A stretch of DNA of 10,677 nt from Alphaproteobacteria bacterium (lineage in GTDB: Bacteria; Pseudomonadota; Alphaproteobacteria; Caulobacterales; Caulobacteraceae). Shown here one piece after another: positions 6,655-10,677 of the stretch; position 1 is the first letter of the stretch; each line of letters opens with the position of its first letter. Both the position numbers and the translations under genes were made by a program. Under the pieces are notes generated by a model, which did not search any database, had not been told where the DNA came from, and worked only from the letters and a program-made list of their open reading frames with translations. The DNA lies in NCBI GenBank assembly GCA_028869395.1, contig JAGWSE010000379.1, positions 1-10,677 on the forward strand, written 5' to 3'.

Positions 6655-8097
6655 ATGGCGCGCGATCCTGACGGAACCATGGCCAACGTGCGGACCCCCG
6701 CCGCTGCGGCGCTGAAGCCCGTCGCCGGTCTCGATAGAACCCCATCCGCGGCCACGCAAGGCCATGGCGGCGGGCCGGAGGCCGAGCGCCTGCAGCCGGA
6801 TTGGGGCGAGGCGGCGGATCATCGTGGGCGGCTGCGCGTCCGCACGCTCGTCACCCAGCGATGGGTAGTGCTCGCGGGCGAGACCCTGCTGCTGGTGGCC
6901 TCGGACCTGTGGCTGCAGTTCCGCGCGCCGTATCCGCTGTGCTTCGGGGTGATCGGGGTCGGCGCCTGGATCAACCTGCTGACCTCCGTCGCCTCGCCCG
7001 GCCAGCGGACTCTCGGGGACCTCGAGGCCGGCGGCCAGCTCGCCGTCGACATCCTGCAGATCGCCGCGCTGATGTTCCTGACGGGCGGTACGGGAAATCC
7101 CTTCGTCCTGCTGCTCATTGCTCCGGTGACCCTCGCGGCGGCCACGCTCTCGCGCCGATGCACCCTGGCGCTAGCCATGCTGGCCTCGGCGGCTTCGCTG
7201 CTGCTGGCCTTCTTCTCCCTGCCGCTGCCGGCCGTGGCTGGAGCGGAGGTGCAGATCTCGCGCAGCTACCTTGTGGCCTCTGCGATCGCCAATATCGCCG
7301 GCATCGCCCTGATCGCCGGCTATGTCCGCCAGGCGGCGGTGGAGGCCGCGCGCATGGCGCTGGCGCTGGACGTGACCCAGACGGTGCTATCGCGCGAGCA
7401 GCGGCTCTCGGCGCTGGGTGCGCTCGCCGCCGCCGCCGCCCATGAGCTCGGGACGCCGCTCGCCACCATCGCCATCGTCGCCAAGGAGATGGCTCGCGAA
7501 GCGCCGACCGACGCGGTGAAGGACGATGCGGAGCTGCTGATGGCCCAGGCGCAGCGGTGCCGGGAGATCCTGGCCCAGCTCACCAAGACGCCGGACAAGG
7601 CCTCCGACGAGGTGCACGAGCGGCTCTCCCTTCGTCAGCTCGTTCAGGAGGTGATCGAGCCGCATGCGGGAGTGAAGGACGTGCGGGTCGAGGCGATCGT
7701 CACAGGGCAGCCCGGCGTTCGCGCGCCCGATATCCGCCGGATGCCGGAGATCATCCATGCGCTCACCTCCTTCGTGGAGAACGCGGTGGACTTCGCGGCG
7801 GCGGAGGTTCTGGTGACCGCCCGCTTCGACGCCGAGACCATTTCGGTCGAGGTCCGCGACGACGGGCCGGGCTTCGCGCCTGACATACTCGTCAAGCTGG
7901 GCGAACCTTATGTGACGAGCCGGCCGGGCGCCGAAGGCTCGCGCACCGGCCATATCGGCATGGGGCTTGGATTCTTCATCTCGAAGACCTTGTTGGAACG
8001 AACCGGCGCGGTCGTGACCTTTCAGAATGGGCGCCCCCGTGGCGCGATCGTCTCCGCTCGCTGGCCGAGGTCCCGGATCGAGGTTCCCGAGGCATGA
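6655..8097 (+). CDS. regB: Redox sensor histidine kinase RegB (ActS/PrrB)
   Basis: The protein has 480 residues (472 if ATG 6679 is used). About six hydrophobic segments (roughly 70-88, 95-112, 127-142, 149-166, 170-190, 203-223) form the membrane sensor. G-G-T-G-N-P-F (144-150) is the ubiquinone-linked heptapeptide GGxxNPF that defines RegB. The kinase core follows: H-box A-A-H-E-L-G-T-P-L-A with phospho-acceptor His263, Cys302 in Q-R-C-R-E-I-L matching the redox-active cysteine of Rhodobacter RegB, Asn376 (N-box), D-D-G-P-G-F (402-407) and G-M-G-L-G-F (435-440). In the family, oxidation of the cysteine or quinone binding lowers autophosphorylation, so signalling is highest under reducing, low-oxygen conditions. 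Neither candidate start has a good ribosome site. Residues 1-58 are low-complexity and probably cytoplasmic. The gene is divergent from senC and upstream of regA. Confidence 0.95.
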   Translation: MARDPDGTMANVRTPAAAALKPVAGLDRTPSAATQGHGGGPEAERLQPDWGEAADHRGRLRVRTLVTQRWVVLAGETLLLVASDLWLQFRAPYPLCFGVIGVGAWINLLTSVASPGQRTLGDLEAGGQLAVDILQIAALMFLTGGTGNPFVLLLIAPVTLAAATLSRRCTLALAMLASAASLLLAFFSLPLPAVAGAEVQISRSYLVASAIANIAGIALIAGYVRQAAVEAARMALALDVTQTVLSREQRLSALGALAAAAAHELGTPLATIAIVAKEMAREAPTDAVKDDAELLMAQAQRCREILAQLTKTPDKASDEVHERLSLRQLVQEVIEPHAGVKDVRVEAIVTGQPGVRAPDIRRMPEIIHALTSFVENAVDFAAAEVLVTARFDAETISVEVRDDGPGFAPDILVKLGEPYVTSRPGAEGSRTGHIGMGLGFFISKTLLERTGAVVTFQNGRPRGAIVSARWPRSRIEVPEA

Positions 8098-8126
8098 GAG
8101 CGGGGCTTGAACATTGGTGCGAACGT

Positions 8127-8141
8127 GCGACAGGATGACGC
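8127..8141 (+). promoter_or_regulatory. Near-consensus RegA/RegR binding box upstream of regA
   Basis: GCGACAGGATGACGC fits the published RegR/RegA pattern GNGRCRTTNNGNCGC at 13 of 15 positions; only the central TT differs (GG here). It lies 42 bp before the regA start. GTGCGA occurs twice just upstream and partly overlapping (8117-8122, 8125-8130), with GTGCG again at 8146-8150. A possible promoter, TTGAAC (8107-8112) with CAGGAT (8131-8136) at 18 bp, would overlap the box. This suggests RegA controls its own gene separately from regB. Confidence 0.5.
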
Positions 8142-8159
8142 AGTGGTGCGTTTAGGGAG

Positions 8160-8176
8160 CCCCTTCAACCCAGGGG
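8160..8176 (+). promoter_or_regulatory. Hairpin covering the regA ribosome-binding site
   Basis: CCCCT (8160-8164) can pair with AGGGG (8172-8176) across a 7-nt loop, and a flanking G-U pair extends the stem. AGGGG is the only Shine-Dalgarno-like sequence before the regA ATG at 8184 (7-nt gap), so the stem would hide it. Five GC-rich pairs are modest, so regulation is only a possibility. Confidence 0.35.
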
Positions 8177-8183
8177 TGACTGC

Positions 8184-8738
8184 ATGACCGATCTTTCCGC
8201 CGACGTGGCCTCCTTGCCCGACAGGTCCCTCCTGCTGCTCGACGACGATGCGCCGTTGCGCACGCGTCTCGGGCGGGCGCTGGAACAGCGCGGGTTCGAG
8301 CCCACGCTGGTGGGCAGCGTGTCCGAGGCGCTGACCGCAGTCCGCAGCAGCCCGCCGGCCTACGCCGTGCTCGACATGCGGCTGGAGGACGGCTCGGGGC
8401 TGAAGGTGGTCGAGGCCGTCCGCGAGGCCCGCCCCGACGCGAAGATCATCATGCTCACCGGATATGGCAATATCGCCACCGCCGTGCAGGCGGTGAAGGC
8501 CGGGGCGGTGGACTACCTCTCCAAGCCGGCCGACGCCGACGACGTGGTCCGCGCCCTGCTCGCCCGCGGGGACGCCCCCGCGCCGCCGGAGAACCCGATG
8601 AGCGCCGACCGCGTTCGGTGGGAGCACATCCAGCGGGTCTACGAACTCTGCAACCACAACGTCTCGGAGACGGCGCGGCGGCTCAATATGCACCGGCGCA
8701 CCCTGCAGCGGATCCTGGCCAAGCGCGCGCCGCGGTAG
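8184..8738 (+). CDS. regA: Response regulator RegA (ActR/PrrA)
   Basis: The 184-residue protein pairs a receiver domain with a short Fis-type DNA-binding domain. The receiver has the acidic pocket D-D-D (20-22), phospho-acceptor Asp64 in V-L-D-M-R-L, Thr92 in L-T-G-Y-G and Lys114 in L-S-K-P. A proline-rich linker (131-138) leads to the helix-turn-helix at about 159-178, N-V-S-E-T-A-R-R-L-N-M-H-R-R-T-L-Q-R-I-L. This is the nearly invariant RegA recognition region. Phosphorylated by RegB, RegA activates or represses respiratory, carbon-fixation, nitrogen and related genes in alphaproteobacteria; the regulon here is unknown. ATG 8184 is supported by AGGGG at 7 nt. The 86-bp gap after regB contains the binding box and hairpin described separately. 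The gene converges on mmcB with a 24-bp gap and no clear terminator. Confidence 0.96.
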   Translation: MTDLSADVASLPDRSLLLLDDDAPLRTRLGRALEQRGFEPTLVGSVSEALTAVRSSPPAYAVLDMRLEDGSGLKVVEAVREARPDAKIIMLTGYGNIATAVQAVKAGAVDYLSKPADADDVVRALLARGDAPAPPENPMSADRVRWEHIQRVYELCNHNVSETARRLNMHRRTLQRILAKRAPR

Positions 8739-8762
8739 CCTTCTCGCGATTTCGGGGGAGAA

Positions 8763-9218
8763 CTACAGCGCCTCGGCGGCGATCCCCGCCGCCCGGAGCG
8801 CCGCGAGTCGGCCGAAGGCGATGGTGAGTGACTTGCGGCGGGCGGCCGCCAGCGGCGTGGCGGGCGCCTCGCGCAAGACCGCGCCGCCGAAGCCGTCGGC
8901 GACGATCAGGCCGGGCTCGTCGGGCAGGATCTCGCGCGGGAACTCCGGGGCGACAGCGAAGGCGAAGGCGTCGCAGAAGGGGCCGTATTCGCGCCACTTC
9001 TGGTCGGTGCGGAAATCCTCCACCCCTGACTTCACTTCGACGATGAAGATCTCGCCCTTCGGGCCCAGCGCCATCAGGTCGGCGCGGCGGCCGTTCGGTA
9101 GCGTGACCTCGGCGAGAGGGGCGAATCCCAGCGCGCCCAGCAGCCGCGCCGCGCCGCGCGTGACGGCGGCGGTGATCTCCGGCCGCGAGGCGGCGACAAG
9201 GGTGACGGAGAGCTCCAT
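8763..9218 (-). CDS. mmcB: MmcB-family DNA repair protein (SOS-induced)
   Basis: The 151-residue protein has a nuclease-like core: R-A-D-L-M-A-L (45-51), then E-V-K-S-G-V-E-D-F-R-T-D-Q-K-W (61-75). This is the D...ExK pattern of PD-(D/E)xK folds and the hallmark of the MmcB family. In Caulobacter crescentus the family member is SOS-regulated and needed for mitomycin C resistance; its biochemical activity is not established to my knowledge. No signal peptide or membrane segment is present, so it should be cytoplasmic. ATG 9218 has no ribosome site. If the promoter proposed upstream is right, transcription would begin at or next to the ATG, giving a leaderless mRNA. A LexA box 11 bp upstream independently supports the family call. 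The gene is monocistronic and converges on regA. Confidence 0.9.
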   Translation of the reverse strand: MELSVTLVAASRPEITAAVTRGAARLLGALGFAPLAEVTLPNGRRADLMALGPKGEIFIVEVKSGVEDFRTDQKWREYGPFCDAFAFAVAPEFPREILPDEPGLIVADGFGGAVLREAPATPLAAARRKSLTIAFGRLAALRAAGIAAEAL

Positions 9219-9229
9219 CGTCGAAACTT

Positions 9230-9244
9230 GTTCCGGCTACGTTC
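9230..9244. promoter_or_regulatory. LexA operator (SOS box) of mmcB
   Basis: GTTC (9230-9233), seven bases, GTTC (9241-9244) is an exact match to the alphaproteobacterial LexA box GTTC-N7-GTTC, 11 bp upstream of the mmcB ATG. On the minus strand TTGCTT (9253-9248) and CAAGTT (9230-9225) make a candidate promoter with a 17-bp spacer, and the box lies across that spacer. LexA binding there would block RNA polymerase until DNA damage. Confidence 0.85.
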
Positions 9245-9300
9245 GCAAAGCAAGCGCGGCGGGAGGCGGGAAGCTTCTTCTGTCGGGTGGAACAACCTTG

Positions 9301-9317
9301 GCTGAACGACGTTCAGC
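9301..9317. other. Perfect 7-bp inverted repeat in the mmcB-lipocalin spacer
   Basis: GCTGAAC-GAC-GTTCAGC is a perfect 17-nt hairpin or operator-like palindrome 57 bp upstream of the LexA box. It contains GAAC/GTTC in inverted orientation, unlike the direct repeat used by alphaproteobacterial LexA. No T-tract flanks it on either strand that would mark a terminator. Confidence 0.4.
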
Positions 9318-9320
9318 TTC

Positions 9321-9407
9321 TGACGGCGGTCACGCGAGCCCATCTCCAGCCGCCGTCACGGATACCCGGCGCCCCCGGTCCGGCCAGGATCGGGGGCGAG
9401 ATCCGTG
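9321..9407. other. Two overlapping long inverted repeats downstream of the lipocalin gene
   Basis: TGACGGCGG (9321-9329) pairs perfectly with CCGCCGTCA (9350-9358) over a 20-nt loop. Overlapping by 2 nt, CACGGAT (9357-9363) pairs with ATCCGTG (9401-9407), and inside it CGCCCCCG (9370-9377) pairs with CGGGGGCG (9391-9398), giving a 15-bp stem with a small internal loop and a 13-nt apical loop. The second structure begins 8 nt after the lipocalin stop and could protect or end that transcript, though no U-tract is seen. A dispersed palindromic repeat or a small RNA are alternatives. Confidence 0.45.
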
Positions 9408-9414
9408 GCATCTC

Positions 9415-9939
9415 TCAGCTTCGGGCGGGCGGCGGGAACTCGAGCCGGCTCACGTCAAATCCGAGCTGCTTGATGCGGGCCAGCGCCTCGGCGCGGATCG
9501 CCGCGGGCAGGGTGGGCTTTTGGGACATCAGCCACAGGTACTTGCCGTCCCCGGTTGCGAGGATCAGCCACCCTTGGTCGGGGCGGTGATCGAGGACCTT
9601 GTATTCCTGCGAGATCAGCCCGCCGAAAAAGGACATCTTGAAGACCGAGTTGGACGGATCGGCGACGCGCGCCTTCGCCTTCCACTGCGCGATCGGGCCG
9701 TTCGGCGCGCCCTTGTGGCAGGCCTGGACCACGGCGAAGCCCTGGCCCGAGGGCGTCCAGGTGGAAGTGCCGGCCTCGCAACCGCGCTGGAGCATGTTGG
9801 GCGTGCGGGCCACTTCGTACCAGCGGCCCATCATCTGGGAGAGCTGTAGCCTCGGCTCCGGCGCCGGCGCGGCGAACACGGGCGACGCCGCCGTGGCGGC
9901 GAAGAATACGGCGGCGGCGATGAGGATTCGCTTCAGCAT
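9415..9939 (-). CDS. Secreted lipocalin, Blc-like
   Basis: The 174-residue precursor begins with a signal peptide (K-R at 3-4, hydrophobic 5-19) with likely cleavage after V-F-A at 23. The mature protein opens with the lipocalin G-x-W motif (G38-R-W-Y-E-V-A-R-T-P). It continues with Q-R-G-C-E-A-G (51-57), a second cysteine at 74, Q-E-Y-K-V-L-D-H (111-118) and Y-L-W-L-M-S-Q-K-P (134-142), matching the bacterial Blc/apolipoprotein D group that binds lipids or other hydrophobic ligands in the cell envelope. Cys54 and Cys74 could form a disulfide. E. coli Blc is an outer-membrane lipoprotein, but here no cysteine follows the signal peptide, so a soluble periplasmic protein is expected. ATG 9939 is chosen because it starts the signal peptide; the frame upstream stays open only to a TTG at 10014. 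No clear ribosome site is visible. Confidence 0.9.
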   Translation of the reverse strand: MLKRILIAAAVFFAATAASPVFAAPAPEPRLQLSQMMGRWYEVARTPNMLQRGCEAGTSTWTPSGQGFAVVQACHKGAPNGPIAQWKAKARVADPSNSVFKMSFFGGLISQEYKVLDHRPDQGWLILATGDGKYLWLMSQKPTLPAAIRAEALARIKQLGFDVSRLEFPPPARS

Positions 9940-9955
9940 GCGGCCCAGATACTTA

Positions 9956-10057
9956 GCGAAGGCAGACCTGAAAACCACGCGTGGGGTCGCGGGCCGCGCT
10001 TCATATGGCCGCAATCTAGACGTCGAAGCTGAACCGTGGATGACGGGCGAAGGCAGA
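9956..10057. repeat. 11-nt direct repeat in the lipocalin leader region
   Basis: GCGAAGGCAGA occurs at 9956-9966 and again at 10047-10057, both in the spacer between the lipocalin gene and the ferritin-like gene. A 10-bp palindrome, CCACGCGTGG (9975-9984), lies between them. I see no gene in this spacer. The copies could be regulatory sites or remnants of a duplication; chance is not excluded. Confidence 0.25.
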
Positions 10058-10081
10058 AAGGCCGGGCATTTGCGCCAGGTT

Positions 10082-10677
10082 CTATTCGGCGGCGATGGAC
10101 ACCGGGCGGGCGCGCCCCTTGAAGTTGATCTCCTGGAGGTAGCGGATGCCTTCCTCGGCGATGTCGTCGCCGGGCATGCGCGTCCCCTCCGCCGCCAGTT
10201 CGTCCATGTCGACGTACGCTGCGTAGAAGCCGCGGGTGCGCTCGGTGATCAGGCCAGCGTTGAACAGGGTCTTGATCAGCACGCGGAAGATGTTCGTCTC
10301 GCCCTTGAACCTGCGGGTTGGGTCGCGCTCCTTGCGGCGCTGCATGATCGCCTCGATCACCCGGTCCGGGTCGAGGCCGAACCGGCCGTAGATCTCCGCC
10401 TGCTGGCGCGGGTCGCCGCGATCGAACAGCAGCTTCTGTGCGCAATGGGCGGTCCAGTCTTCGACAAGGTCGCGCTCGGACTGGCTGAGCTGGGGCACGG
10501 TGCGGTCGGCCCAGATCTTTCCGAACTTGTGGTGGAAGGCCTCGTCGGTCATGACCAGCTGGAAGAGTTTCCGGGCCAGCGGGTCGCGGTTGTAGCGGAA
10601 GCCATTGGAGAAGGCGCCCATGGCGAGGCCTTCCACCAGCATCTGCATGCCGATGATCTTCTTGTAGACCTCGGGCG
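10082..10677 (-). CDS. Ferritin-like di-iron domain protein, C-terminal part
   Basis: The minus-strand frame is open from the right edge to a TAG at 10084-10082, giving 198 residues with no start in view. The visible start is P-E-V-Y-K-K-I-I-G-M-Q-M-L-V-E-G-L-A-M-G-A-F. The Glu in V-E-G-L, together with the later T-D-E-A-F-H-H-K-F-G, forms the E...ExxH pattern of one half of a ferritin-like di-iron site in a four-helix bundle. The sequence is mostly helical, charged and cytoplasmic in character, with no membrane segment. Such proteins may be oxygenases or oxidases of the aminobenzoate N-oxygenase type, or iron-binding proteins; I cannot assign a reaction. The C-terminal 60 residues look like an added helical region ending K-G-R-A-R-P-V-S-I-A-A-E. 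An internal ATG at 10648 is unlikely to be the start, because the upstream frame is open and family-like. Confidence 0.75.
   Translation of the reverse strand, partial: PEVYKKIIGMQMLVEGLAMGAFSNGFRYNRDPLARKLFQLVMTDEAFHHKFGKIWADRTVPQLSQSERDLVEDWTAHCAQKLLFDRGDPRQQAEIYGRFGLDPDRVIEAIMQRRKERDPTRRFKGETNIFRVLIKTLFNAGLITERTRGFYAAYVDMDELAAEGTRMPGDDIAEEGIRYLQEINFKGRARPVSIAAE

Noticed and set aside
8739..8762. TTCTC/GAGAA inverted repeat between regA and mmcB as a bidirectional terminator
   Set aside because: It has only 5 bp with a 12-nt loop and no T-tract on either side.
8821..9849. 342-residue plus-strand frame across mmcB, its spacer and the lipocalin gene
   Set aside because: It crosses two genes on the other strand plus the LexA operator and hairpins, and its sequence is low-complexity S/R/G/P without motifs.
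1..10677. CRISPR arrays, tRNA/rRNA genes, insertion sequences, attachment sites
   Set aside because: I saw no regularly spaced repeats, cloverleaf-like or rRNA sequence, transposase or integrase motifs, or terminal inverted repeats with target duplications.

Overview
The window looks like chromosomal DNA of a high-GC alphaproteobacterium, most likely a member of the Caulobacteraceae such as Phenylobacterium or Caulobacter. Three things point there: a SenC/RegB/RegA redox-signalling cluster, an MmcB-type SOS protein behind an alphaproteobacterial LexA box (GTTC-N7-GTTC), and codon use strongly biased to G/C at third positions, which also creates many long shadow ORFs. This placement is inference; no rRNA or tRNA gene is present to confirm it. 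I see no mobile element, CRISPR array, phage gene or tRNA.

Layout, left to right. (1) 1-248, minus: 5' part of a NifU/Nfu-type Fe-S scaffold gene running off the left edge. (2) 301-1783, plus: a tight run of a group III truncated haemoglobin, a 50-residue single-pass membrane microprotein whose ribosome site overlaps the globin stop codon, and a crotonase-family enzyme that lacks both classical hydratase glutamates. (3) 1897-3867, plus: a bifunctional class A penicillin-binding protein, converging on (4) 3875-5895, minus: a PhaZ-type intracellular polyhydroxyalkanoate depolymerase followed 17 bp later by a YgjP/DUF45 zinc metallopeptidase. (5) 5993-8738: an SCO1/SenC copper chaperone (minus), divergent from the redox sensor kinase RegB (plus), which is followed by its response regulator RegA (plus). 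(6) 8763-9218, minus: MmcB with a LexA operator directly upstream. (7) 9219-9414: an intergenic stretch with three consecutive inverted repeats. (8) 9415-9939, minus: a secreted Blc-like lipocalin. (9) 10082-10677, minus: the C-terminal part of a ferritin-like di-iron protein cut by the right edge.

Functional themes. SenC-RegB-RegA is the classic alphaproteobacterial module that links respiratory/quinone redox state to gene expression and cytochrome oxidase assembly. The haemoglobin, Nfu scaffold and di-iron protein fit the same O2/iron physiology, but only loosely. The most informative non-coding signals are a near-consensus RegA/RegR box between regB and regA, a hairpin that would cover the regA ribosome-binding site, and the LexA box of mmcB. 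Most genes belong to known families. The least explained items are the globin-microprotein-crotonase cluster and the structured spacer at 9301-9407.
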